Assembly (NCBI RefSeq): GCF_029784135.1
Contig: NC_073745.1
Coordinates: 277,671,803 to 277,735,802 of the forward strand
From: Toxorhynchites rutilus septentrionalis
Lineage: Eukaryota > Arthropoda > Insecta > Diptera > Culicidae
DNA: 64,000 nucleotides
Direction of reading: 5' to 3'
Positions 30,766 through 40,792 of this stretch are shown here, in pieces (the stretch's first letter is position 1; every line of letters begins with the position of its first letter). The position numbers were made by a program, and so were the translations under genes. A model generated the notes under the pieces. The model had not been told where the DNA came from. It was given only the letters and a program-made list of their open reading frames with translations, and did no database searches.

Positions 30766-31487
30766 TAGGATTGGGCGATCTCGGATCGATTCTTAGAAGA
30801 TCGATCTTTTCCATTCCGATTTCTGATTTTTCGGATCGATCTTTTGTACTCGAGAAAATCGAGAAAATCGATTTCTTTGCTTTCGATCTTTTAGATCTTT
30901 TTGCAAATTTGTTTTTCAGTATATATCGATTTTTTATCTCACCAAATGTCACCTAACATTTAATTTGTTTTTAATGTCAACATTTGGATTGCTTCTTCTA
31001 CGATTTACTTCTGTTCAAATGCTGACAGAGACGGAACTAGTGGCAGCTACTGAGGGGATGAACTGTAAACGATTGCGCATAGGATCACTGAGCCTGATGT
31101 TGACATCGATTACAGGCGAAAGATTGTTTTCTGAATCTGGCGCCAAAATCAAGAATCGGCTTCGACTAAATGACAGATGTATGGCACGACTGGCTCTTAT
31201 TTGTCAGCTGAGTTTTAGATGGTTGTTGAATTTCTAATGCTTTTTCAATTAATTTATTTAATAAAACGACTATCTGACAGCACAAGATGAATGCCCTGTG
31301 CCTAGGGCCTTCATGCTGAGAAACAAAACAAAATGCTTTTGATATTGATATTCCAAATCGAATCGGTAAAGATCGATTCAGCAAAGATCGATTATTTAGT
31401 ACCGATTTAATCAGTGGATCGATCCCTAAGCCATTTGGAAAATCGATTCGATAAGATCGATCTTTCTATAAAGATCGCTCAATCCTA
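30766..31487 (+). mobile_element. hAT element, deletion derivative
   Basis: Termini TAGGATTGGGCGATCT and, inverted, TAGGATTGAGCGATCT. A perfect 8-bp duplication ATCAGAAC at 30758-30765 and 31488-31495 is the hAT hallmark. Both subterminal regions are packed with GATCGATC/AGATCGAT motifs (about 30775-30905 and 31365-31480). Only the C-terminus of a transposase remains. Confidence 0.9.
31050..31237 (+). pseudogene. hAT transposase C-terminal (dimerisation) fragment
   Basis: LTSITGERLFSESGAKIKNRLRLN near residues 48-70 of the open frame resembles the hAT C-terminal signature (TS.P.ERLFS.AG....RN.L). The helices that follow (CMARLALICQL) end at a TAA at 31235. All of the N-terminal zinc finger and the catalytic core are missing. 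It could only be a relic of the element's parent. Confidence 0.78.
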
Positions 31488-31947
31488 ATCAGAACAGAAC
31501 CGATGCACACGAGAGCAAATACGAATAGCAACTAAAAGTATCGAAGGTGTGCTATTCACATGTACAGAAAATGAACGAGTTCTATGATTCGCGCAACGAA
31601 ACCAAGCAACACACACAAAGTCAAACACTGATGGCTAGAAGCGACCTATAATCATTTGCACTGTTCTCTTTTTTTGCCTGCTTTACCGTGGCTCGGATGG
31701 TTGTGTTAATTACAATGCCAGATACACTTCAAGTGGAAATATTTATTTATTTTTTCATCAATTTAAACCATATACGGACTATGGGATTGTAATATATAGC
31801 GTATAAAACAAATCTTCCGATTCAATTGATATACAAATCGTTAAAATCCATTCGCAGCAAAAATAGTTATTAACGTTAACTTTATTTTATAAAAACGTGA
31901 CCTGTTTTCCGATTTGGCACCCCTAATGTAGGACGTAGTCCTACGTC

Positions 31948-32690
31948 AAAAGTCGCTTAACAGTTGCCGATGAGTGCGGCATAGTTGATATGGGGCAAAT
32001 GTTTTTTGACGACTTCTAGATCTGGGCAATCAAGCGCATTACGGAATTTGCAATTACCATCATCACGGTCGCACCGTCCGACGCGAATTCTTTCATATGA
32101 TCCTTGTAAGGATCCTTCCTTCGCGGGTAATTCGTCCCCTTGCTATAAATAGTAGAATAAGTTGAAATGTAAATACACTATAGATATACGAATAGATTTT
32201 AGAAATGAGTGTTCATCAACATTGTTACAATTTCCTTATATCCCATCCTTCTCCTAAAAATGTGTCACCCTCCTAAACTCGAGTACACCGCGAGTAATCG
32301 GTTTTCCACCTTACTAACCATAGATGTAAGAAAAATTGTTTATATATATAGTTTTAAATTATATTAAAGAATTCGGCTCCTTTAAACTTAAGTAACTGAG
32401 CCTGTAAAAATAAGCGAATTAATAAAAAAAAATCCTTGTAAGGAATTCCGTCCTTACAAAATTGATCAATTATTGCATTGTCAATGTTTTTATGATCAAC
32501 AGCTCCAGGCGGTACTGCGGCGTAAAAGTCGTCATGTACCTCAATGTTGGTTTGCTCAAATGTAAGAAATTTCACACGCGGAAAAAAACTGTACCAATCT
32601 GTACTTTTTGACGAGAATCTATACCATGTACCGTACAGAATCTGTACCAAAAATTACAGAAAAAACTGTACCTTTCCAGATAAATCTGTA
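31948..32690. other. No gene; cluster of CTGTAC motifs
   Basis: No coding region. In 32585-32700 the hexamer CTGTAC or its near variants occurs at least five times (CTGTACC, TCTGTACT, CCGTACAG, TCTGTACC, TCTGTACG), just 5' of the pogo-like transposase relic, so it may be the subterminal region of that element. Confidence 0.45.
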
Positions 32691-32711
32691 CGTATGGCAA
32701 CACTGGCTCTG

Positions 32712-33985
32712 AGGAAGAGGCTCATGTCATTAGCGAGCACCTAGGGAGGTTCAGACCAGTATTTGCGAGTGAGCAGTTTGATGATCTGGCGAACCATTGC
32801 ACAGCCCTGGACAAAGCTTTCTATTGGATGAGTCTCAAAGATTTACGGCGCCTGGCGTTTGATTTTGCCGAAGCCAACAACCTCCTTTCGCTTAGTAAGC
32901 GATCGATTGTGAGTTCAAAACTCAGGACCCTCATTGACCATCTTTGTGTTGTTACAGAATAGCTACGTCCACGCAACAATCATCAGCGATGGAGATCCAT
33001 CCACGGTCGAAATAAGATCGATTCATCCATACAACTGCTCTGCTCTGCAAGACACATCGGCCTGCTGTTCTATAAAGAACTCAACAATGATCAATCAACT
33101 GTCTCCGCTGTCCGGTGAACCAACTGGATAATGGAAGAACAGAAAGAATACTCTTACGCCTAAATCCAATCCAAACCATATGTAATGGTATAGAAGGAAT
33201 ACTGGCGAATGGCAACTGTGTAATTTGCTAGTTATAGATATGATAACCATGTGACATGTACACGATTAAAATTCGGCTCTGTTACAGCTAAAATGCTAAT
33301 GAGCCTTAAATAAATAAATGGGATAAAAAAAACAACCTCCTGCACTCAGCCAAGTTGCAAAACTGGCAAGAAGAGATTGCCAGATTGAGGAGACTTTGTA
33401 TGTCTCTTCGAACCCCACAACAAACCAGCCTGGCTAGAATCATGGATTTCAACAAAGAGCAAATCAAAACTTATTTTAATAATCGATCCGAAGTAAATTC
33501 AATATGGTAGAATCTGGTTTGTCAATCGTCCTCCCAAAGTAGTCTTCGGTGCCGGTAAAAAAGCAGTCGGGAATGTAAGCTCTGCCGAAAGAGGTGAACT
33601 GACCACGACTGTGTGTGCAATAAGCACAGCCGGGAAGTATGTGCCACCTTCCCTAGATTTCAAACGTAAGCGTGAAAATTCTTTGCTTTCGAATGGGGTG
33701 TCCTCAGGAACCCTTCATCTTGAACTATTTTTGGAATGGCTCAAGTACTTCCAGAAGGAAGTGAAAGCATCAGCTAGTGATCCAGTTTTATTAATTATGA
33801 TAATCACAACTCACATCTGATTTCGGACGCAGTCATATACTATCGCGACAACGAGATCACGCTGCTATCTATTCCACCGCACCGCAGCCACAAAACTCAA
33901 CTTCAAGCCTTGAAAACTCATTTTAGTGTAGCGTGTAGCAGCTGGATGGCAAACAACCCAGCTCGTTATCATAATTCAAGGTGAA
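32712..33985 (+). pseudogene. pogo/jerky-like DDE transposase relic, split by a SINE
   Basis: In frame from 32712: EEEAHVISEHLGRFRPVF, then ALDKAFYWMSLKDLRRLAFDFAEANNLL, the SINE, then HSAKLQNWQEEIARLRRL, SLRTPQQTSLARIMDFNKEQIKTYFNN. Next comes a decayed NMVESGLS segment (family NMDETG/S; the first catalytic Asp is Val), VVFGAGKKAVGNVSSAERGELTTTVCAIS, YVPPSLDFKRKR, and an out-of-frame DNHNSHL (second Asp motif) near 33800, followed by ISIPPHRSHKTQLQALK and SWMANNP. These blocks match CENP-B/jerky-type DDE_1 transposases. The segment between VSSGTLHLE and FLEWLKYFQKE is shortened. The N-terminal DNA-binding region is incomplete. Dead copy. Confidence 0.85.
32887..33330 (+). mobile_element. SINE-like retroposon (444 bp) with 11-bp target duplication
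   Basis: AACAACCTCCT occurs at 32876-32886 and 33331-33341. The head has a tRNA-like B-box candidate GAGTTCAAAACTC near 32911; the tail reads GAGCCTTAAATAAATAAATG then GGATAAAAAA. The tail resembles the 3' end of the retroposon at 46893-50607, suggesting a shared LINE partner. No coding sequence. Confidence 0.85.
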
Positions 33986-34686
33986 GAGAATCAATCAGCA
34001 CATAACAAATTCATGTACGACCATGCCAACCACCCTTCTCCACCCATAAATCATCATACAACACCCCCCCCCCCCTTCCTCCACCACACTGGATGGTGAC
34101 TCTAGTAATGATGCTTTTCCCGCTGCTAATGATAAAGTATTTATTTTTGTTACAAGTTATCTCAGAAGTTGAATTCAAAAAGTGCGCACTTTTGCCCCCA
34201 GTATGGGAAAAAAGTTCGCATTTGTCATTTTGTATTAAAATAGGTATTTGTTCCACTACAAACAAAACTCGAAAATTCTTGTACGATTTTCTCTCCATCG
34301 ATTTTCTCTTTTGGTCATACCTTAGCTGCAAATACAAGCTTATTTGACAATTCATGAAAGAAAATGTCGATAAAGAGATCAAGTCGCATACATCTCTTTC
34401 ATTTTGAGCCCGTCATATATTGGAGAAGTGTGTACTACGCACCCCCTAAGCGAGAATGGATTCATCTTGACCGTGCTCTTAAAATTTAAGATAACAACTA
34501 CGTCAGTACGTAGATTAGTTAACCCTCAGTCATCTGTAATCGTTCTGTATTTCAGATACTGAATAGCGAAAGTGCTACGAATTTAATTTTGTGAGGCGCC
34601 CAAATTCTAAACTTACAATCATACGGTGTTGAATGGCCCAGCAGAAGTATAATATGCCCATGAGTAGTTTTTTCTCCCAAAAACTA
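33986..34686. other. No gene; C-homopolymer
   Basis: About 0.7 kb with no recognised coding region. A run of about 14 C lies at 34061-34075. Confidence 0.5.
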
Positions 34687-35144
34687 TTGGGTTGGGGGAA
34701 AAGAAATGTCGTATATTGTCAATATATGGCAACACTTAAACATATCTTGTGTTGTACTTATCGCATCGGGTCATACTATATGGCTATTTAAAGACGAATC
34801 TGTGCTACAAGTGTCGTTTTGACAGTGTTGTGATTGTCCTTTTCAGTCTCAAGTTATAGCGCGTCGAAGATGGAGTGCACCAAGCAAGAAATTCGCCATA
34901 TTTTACGTTCTACCTGCGAGGTAAAACTGCAACGAAGGCGACAAACAAAAAATGTGTAGTTTATGGACCCGATACTGTAACGATTCGCACAGAACAGCGT
35001 TGGTTTGATCGATTTCCTTCTGGTGTAGAAGCTGTCGAAGATACACCCCGTACTGGTAGGCCAATCGTCGTGGAAACCGATAAAATCGTTGAAATCATCC
35101 AAGTAGACCGGCATATGAGCACTCGCTCGATTGGCCAGGAACTG
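34687..35144 (+). mobile_element. mariner M2, 5' fragment
   Basis: Same family as M1. It starts with the ITR TTGGGTTGGGGGAAAAGAAA after a TA and keeps the leader and the start MECTKQEIRHIL at 34870. A four-base loss near 34909 shifts the frame. The readable block VYGPDTVTIRTEQRWFDRF...STRSIGQEL ends abruptly at 35144 within the helix-turn-helix region. The 3' two thirds and right ITR are missing. Confidence 0.9.
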
Positions 35145-35760
35145 CCCACAATCCAATCGACGAAAAAATCATCGACCTAACATTGGCCGTAACGCTCTTT
35201 GTTGGTCGAAAATAAGGAACAATTTATGAAACGAAACGGCATCACTTGTTTTTCTTCAACGATGAACTGTCATTTCATACAAAACAACAGATCATACAAC
35301 TGGTGAGTACAGAATTTGTTTTTGTTTCTAATTAATTTCTAATGTTATCATTAATTATTTCATTTTATTTCAGGGAATCTTCAGCAAAACAATCCTTGAA
35401 AGGATTTACAAGACAGGTGAGTTCAGGTTACGATTCGAGTGTTGCTGCATTTTCGCTTTGATTCTCGATTCTTCGTATTCAATTTTAACCTATTTTTTTT
35501 ACATTTTACAGCTATTATATACAAGTGGAAACGCGCACTCAAATAAAAGGAAACAACTCGGTGCTACTAATTCTGTTGGAAAAATAAATTGGTGAGTATG
35601 GAAACTATTTTTGTCGTCAATAAATTCTTAATTTATTAATTAATTGTTTCATTCAATTTCAGGTAATCTCCAGCATAACAAGGCGTCAGAGATTAGAAGG
35701 ACAGGTGAGTTCACTTCACGTTTACATTCGATTTAAGTGATACTGTTGCATTAGCAACTG
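35145..35760 (+). other. Duplicated exon/intron-like cassettes
   Basis: Two similar cassettes appear: donor GTGAGTAC at 35303 and acceptor TTTCAG at 35373 around a 43-nt exon (35374-35416, AATCTTCAGCA...AGACAG), and donor GTGAGTAT at 35592 and acceptor TTTCAG at 35662 around a 42-nt exon (35663-35704, AATCTCCAGCA...GGACAG). Each short exon is followed by GTGAGTTCA. Good splice consensus and matching intron sequence suggest duplicated exons of a spliced element gene. The product is not recognisable. Confidence 0.5.
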
Positions 35761-36083
35761 GACAGACAATTTCCGGTTTCGTAACTCGTATATTTACAAC
35801 AGAACTAAGCTATAAAATCCCTTCGGGGAGAAACACAAAATGAGAAAACATTTAGTAATTATAAATTCACAATTCTTGTCTAGCATCAGGGGAACAATTT
35901 TTGTTTGCATAATAACATAATTTGGGATACATCAGAAAATTCTTTTCAAATACAAAGTGTTAGCACTCACGTTTAGTTTTCTCTACTGATGGTTTGTCTG
36001 TAGTAGTCACAAAATAGTGATCCGTGCTATCTTCGTACTTCAGTATGTTTTTAATTATGGACAATTGTATGCATGTAATATAT

Positions 36084-36348
36084 GGTGCACCCGTGGCCGA
36101 GTGGTTAGCGTCCCACACTATCATGCCGGGTGTTCGGGTTCGATTCCCGTTCTGGTCGGGGGATTTTTCGTCAAAGAAAATTCTTCCGGCTTGCACTGTG
36201 GTCACGCGTATTCTAGAGCTTGCCACTCCAGAGTACATTCAAGGCGTGTTATTCAGCATAGAAATCTCAACCAACCAATGAATGACGCTAGTTAATGCAT
36301 ACGTTGAGACAGCAAAAGTTCCACAGGGAATGTAATTTTGAAAGAAAA
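36084..36348 (+). mobile_element. tRNA-derived SINE, Feilai-like, copy 1
   Basis: The RNA polymerase III A box TGGCCGAGTGG (about 36094) and B box GGTTCGATTCC (36137-36147) are tRNA-like. The body is shared with 38886-39172 (CTTGCACTGTGGTCACGCGT, GACGCTAGTTAATGCAT, GTTCCACAGGGAA). Feilai is the tRNA-related SINE family of Aedes aegypti; the family name is a suggestion. It is not a functional tRNA gene. Confidence 0.82.
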
Positions 36349-37428
36349 TCGACACGGTTCCCGACGCTTTTAGATTTGAATTAGATTTAAATCGAATAGT
36401 AAACTCAACGCATAAAATATCTCAATAAACAAACCTTTTCACTTAATCAATCGACTTTTGTTACTGGTACTGTTTATTTTGTATACCCATAAACAAAACA
36501 GGTTGACAAATAATAGTCCAGGGTGGCATCTGGGAGCTGCACAACATAAAGTTTGACGGTGTATCGTGAGGTGCGTCGCATTCAGTAGGGTTGTTACAGA
36601 TACATTTTTGCCTTTCATCCTCGATTTCTCCTTATTTGAATTTATCATATTTTGTTTATAACGTCTTATAATTTCTATATACTTGGGAGAGACTCTATTT
36701 CTATAGGAAAAATTATTTATGACATTTAGCATTTCGGCTTCAACATTTTTGATTTCAGCTAATTTATGCTCTTGTTCCGTATGGGCCGTATTTAGGCTCA
36801 TCTGCAGGAACCTGCTCTGGGAGTTTTTAATTTTGTTATGGTGTGTTGCCGCATAGAAGCAAATGACAACCAGAAGAATTGGAAAGTCTGACGCGAAAAT
36901 TCAACATTTTAACACAATGTTCCACTTGTTGCTCATATGGAATGTGGAAGGCAAGCCCAATATTATGCGAGCGGGAGAAATATTTATTATTAAGTGGTTT
37001 AGAACAATGGAATCATCTACTTTGAAAGGTGGAATTGGTTCAAGTTACACAGTCATAGTTAAACAAATTGCAACGATTTATAACGGACTAATGATTTTGG
37101 AACTTCTACCAGTAAACTTTAAACTTTTATGTATGGAGACGTCTTTCTATAAAATGCCTCTCTAGTGGCTTCAAACAGATTAAAGATTGTGTTAAATTGG
37201 TGTGTTCGTTTCCTTTTTTTGTTCTGATAAAATGTGATACTAACAGAAATAACAATTGTGTCTCTCCCAAAAAACTATTCCTATTGCATTGCAGTACTAC
37301 GTCTTTTATTTCTAGATAGGGTGGCCACTCTACGAAAAGTCTCTAGTAACGCTTGATACCTCATATATATATTAAGATACATATCCCAAGATTATAAATA
37401 TTTGTATCACAATTAGTAACTGGCTTAT
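36349..37428. other. No gene recognised; one open frame on the minus strand
   Basis: A 120-codon open frame on the minus strand (36439-36801) starts MSLNTAHTEQEHKLAEIKN and includes a charged, helical part (VSPKYIEIIRRYKQNM). I recognise no family and cannot say it is real. The rest may be the 5' part of the following EnSpm-like element; no terminal repeat was identified. Confidence 0.35.
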
Positions 37429-38270
37429 TTGTCATATCCAGTCATGACGTCCTCATCATCAATATTCAGAAAAAGTCGTGAAGAACTGGAACAACGTTAC
37501 AAATGGTCAGGTATCACGCAAACGACAACACTAAGCAGAGGTACTAGTTTAAGTGGCATACCCCCGAGTCTAGGTTCAATGACTGAAACAGGTAATGAAA
37601 TATGTCCTTTATTTACTGATACTTGTGAAAACCAAAACGTCGGAGGGAGTGGAGAATCGGCAGAAGGAATGCAACTTGAGACAGATAACGAGAGTTCAAG
37701 CGAAAGCGAACCAGATGTGCCTAGTGTGGGCGAGAAAATTGTATCCTGGCACATAAAGTACAACGTTTCCGAGACTGCTACCAATGATCTACTTCAATGG
37801 TTTAGTCAGCATCACTTTCCAGATCTACCCAAACGTATAAGTACTTTAAAAAAAAGTGCTAAGCTACAAAATATAGAGATTTGTCGCATGGGCGATGGAT
37901 ATTACTGTTATTTTGGAATCAAAAAAATGATCGAACACATATTATTGAAAAATGAAAAAAATGCCCTCGACAAACGCTATGAAATCCAGTTTGGAATTGA
38001 TGGAGTGCCTCTGGCCAAAAGTTCGCGTAGTAGTTTTTGGCCAATCATGGTGAAAATGAACAAATTTCCGGATGTTTTGCCGGTGGCGGTTTATCATGGG
38101 CCTGGAAAACCATCAAATGTTCATGAATACATGCAAGACTTCGTGTTGGAACTTCAAAATTTGATTGCAAATGGAATGGAATTTAACAATACTCAATTGG
38201 AACTGTCTGTAAGTGCTTTTATAATGGATGCCCAAGCGAAAGCTTTTGTTCTGGATATAAAGGTAAAACA

Positions 38271-39438
38271 CAGGAAGTGGGTTATATCTATGGTATAACC
38301 GCAAGGGTGACGTAGGACTATCGTTGATTTAGAGATCATTTGTTTGAAGTTGAATCTAAATCCATTCTGAATGAATGAATAAATGAATATTTGGGGAACT
38401 TCGTAAACAAGAGCGTTACGTTGAAGGCACAAGGTTTCATGCATCCAATATAGGATACGAAAAACCTTGTTCTGAAGAATAATCTTCAGAAGCTTTCCTG
38501 CTAACTGTACTTGATTGACAAATCACAAACCCAAATGTATTATATGGATATTTTATGGATAGAAAACATTAAAATAAACTCTTTCGCTTGAATGTAATTT
38601 TCAATTCCAAGGGGAACTGGCAGATTATTTTCCAGAAATGATTATATCTTTCCGGAACTTTCTCGATGCTGAATGGAAAGCCAAACGGAAAGAATTCCGC
38701 GCGTGTATGTGTGTGTAGCGATGTCTTCCCGGGGAACCGTTTGTGGCATCACTCTCCTCCTGATGGATTCCCTTCTGGCCTAGGGTGCACAAACAGGTGA
38801 CACCGTTCATCCGCGCTTTCATGATAAACGAAGAGCTTCACCACAAAAGCGACAACGTGCTCCCATCGCTGTTCAATTAGAACTGAGTGCACCCGTGGCC
38901 GAGTGGTTAGCGTCTCACATTATCATGCCGGGTGTTCGGGTTCGATTCCCGTTCTGGCCGGAGGATTTTTCGTCAAAGAAATTTCCTTCGACTTGCACTG
39001 TGGTCACGCGTATTCTAGAGCTTGCCCCTCGGAATACATTCAAGGCGTGTTATTTGGCTTAAGAAATCTCAACTAAGTATTAATGAATGACGCTAGTTAA
39101 TGCATATGTTGAGACGGCAAAAGTTCCACAGGGAACGTTAACGCCATTCAAGAAGAAGAAGGATTTCCGAGCGGCACTCGCTTATATACCGATTGGTGAT
39201 TTCAATAGCTTGTTTTGAAAGCAATTTTAAGACTATTGAAACAAGTTTTTGGATCAAAAAGTAACAAGTATAGAACGCGTAGACATTTTATCTTTCGAAT
39301 GAAATGTTTATCATACCATTTCGTTCAGTTGTTTAAGAGCTATTAACGCTCAAAATCTCGGTCTCCGGCGTAACGCTTTCGTTTTCGAAACTTTGATTTT
39401 ACACCCCGGTATAGAAATGAAAGACGTAGTCCTACGTC
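38271..39438 (+). mobile_element. Hairpin-ended family, copy 5 (GGTTATA subtype)
   Basis: The left end CAGGAAGTGG runs into the hairpin GGTTATA...TATAACC, then GCAAGGGTGACGTAGGACTA. The right end is ATGAAAGACGTAGTCCTACGTC. A 6-bp duplication AAAACA lies at 38265-38270 and 39439-39444. It sits in an intron of the EnSpm-like transposase, 8 bp after the splice donor. A SINE is nested at 38886-39172, separating TATA and Inr elements that are adjacent in copies 6 and 7. Confidence 0.82.
38886..39172 (+). mobile_element. tRNA-derived SINE, Feilai-like, copy 2
   Basis: The A box TGGCCGAGTGG is at 38896-38906 and the B box GGTTCGATTCC at 38939-38949. The body matches copy 1 and the 3' end is a GAA trinucleotide run (AAGAAGAAGAAGG). 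It is inserted in a hairpin-ended element just after AACTGAGTG. Confidence 0.85.
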
Positions 39439-40792
39439 AAAACATCTCCGTAATATTTCGATTAAACTCAATGTTTATAGGCAGCTAACGGTTTGTACGG
39501 ATGTCCGAAATGCACATCAAGGGCTATAGTGTTGGACACCGAACTGTGTTCCCAAATATCGGTTGGACCTCTAGAACGGATGAATCATTCAAGAACCTTT
39601 TTGACGGACATCATGCGAACACCAACAGACTCCCGCCACTCGCTGAAATAAACATTGGATGCGTTTCAAAGATTCCTATCGATTACATGCATAACATATG
39701 CCTGGGCGTTGTTAAGACGCTTCTAAATTATTGGATAAATACGGTGAATAAACCCTATTCACTGACCAACGCGCAGAAAATGGAAATAGACTACAGAATC
39801 AACGCTGTAAAATATCAGATATGTTCAGAATTCGTCAGAAGACCGAGACCATTAAAGGAATTTAAGTACTACAAAGCATCCGAATATCGTTTTATCTTTT
39901 TATATCTTGGTTCTTTTATTTTTTTAAATGTGGTCGATAAGCGGTTTTTCGACCATTTTTTGAAACTACATGCAGCGATACGAATTTTATGCCATCCTGT
40001 TCTCCATAAAACCAAGAATGATATCGCCAAAAATCTACTACATGCTTTTGGGCATGAGTTCCAAATGCTGTATGGAGAGCAATTTTTCGTATACAATTTT
40101 CACCTAGCTACCCACTTAGCTGATGATGCATTAATACATGGAAATCTTGATGCATTCTCAGCATTCCCATTTGAAAACTATTTACGGATATTGCTTACAT
40201 ATATAAGGAAAGCTCCGTTTCCACTTCACCAACTGAAAAACCGTCTTGGTGAAAAAATGAAATATTATAAATACAGTAAAAAAAACATATTTCGACAGAA
40301 ACACGGGTCATATTGTGCCATTACCACCAAACAAGATGTTCTGATAACAACTGAGCCAAACGATAATTTCGTCTATCACAATGGATATATATATACCAAG
40401 CAAAAAACATAAGAAAACACGGAGACATATTCATGCTGGAATGCAATTTGGTAGTGAATATCGTTTCTCTTTTTGTGGATCCAGTGACCTCCAAATCCAT
40501 CGGTGTTTATTGCTGCGATAAAATTTCACTACGGCCTAGTACAGTGCAAATCAATGCTGATAATTGTAGTATTGCACATAAAATTAGACGGAATAACTGG
40601 ATTAATCGTTATTATGCATAAGGTTTGTTTTTTTCTCCCTTTGATGAACAAAATAGAACACATTGTTGAGCACATTAATTGTAAATTGTACAATCTATCG
40701 AGGCTGACTAATTTTTGTTTTCTCTATTTGTAATTTTAATGTAGAATCACTGAAGATTTGTAGACGGGCGTTAATAAGTAAACACAAGCAAA

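Larger units (their letters stand above)
30298..31947 (+). mobile_element. Hairpin-ended family, copy 4, with a hAT inserted
   Basis: The left side retains GAGACACGACCGC and GACGTAGGACTACGC; the first arm of the left hairpin is damaged, so the border is approximate. The right end is GACGTAGTCCTACGTC (31932-31947), preceded by the GTTAACGTTAACTTTATT and GTGACCTGTTTTC blocks shared with copies 2 and 3. A 722-bp hAT element is nested at 30766-31487. Confidence 0.65.
37429..40621 (+). pseudogene. EnSpm/CACTA (tnp2-like) transposase, interrupted by a hairpin-ended element
   Basis: Exon 1 (to 38262) has a Ser/Thr/Glu-rich head and then FGIDGVPLAKSS near residue 190 (first Asp motif), FWPIMVKM, PVAVYHGPGKPSNVHEYMQDFV and FIMDAQAKAFVLDIK. 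A GTAAAACA donor follows and then a nested element. Exon 2 begins after TTTATAG at 39481 with GLYGCPKC (zinc-type CxxC), then, after a one-base frame change, KGYSVGHRTVFP, RTDESFKN, IDYMHNICLGVVKTLL, LKEFKYYKASEYRFI, VYNFHLATHLADD and LDAFSAFPFENYLRILL. A further frame change near 40400 leads to FVDPVTSKSIGVY and the end near 40620. This layout is typical of animal tnp2/EnSpm-like transposases. Two to three frameshifts make it non-functional. Confidence 0.82.

Noticed and set aside
36084..36160. Possible tRNA gene (A and B boxes, tRNA-like start)
   Set aside because: The same 260-280 bp body recurs at 38886-39172 with a GAA-repeat tail, and no mature acceptor stem closes; it is a tRNA-derived SINE.
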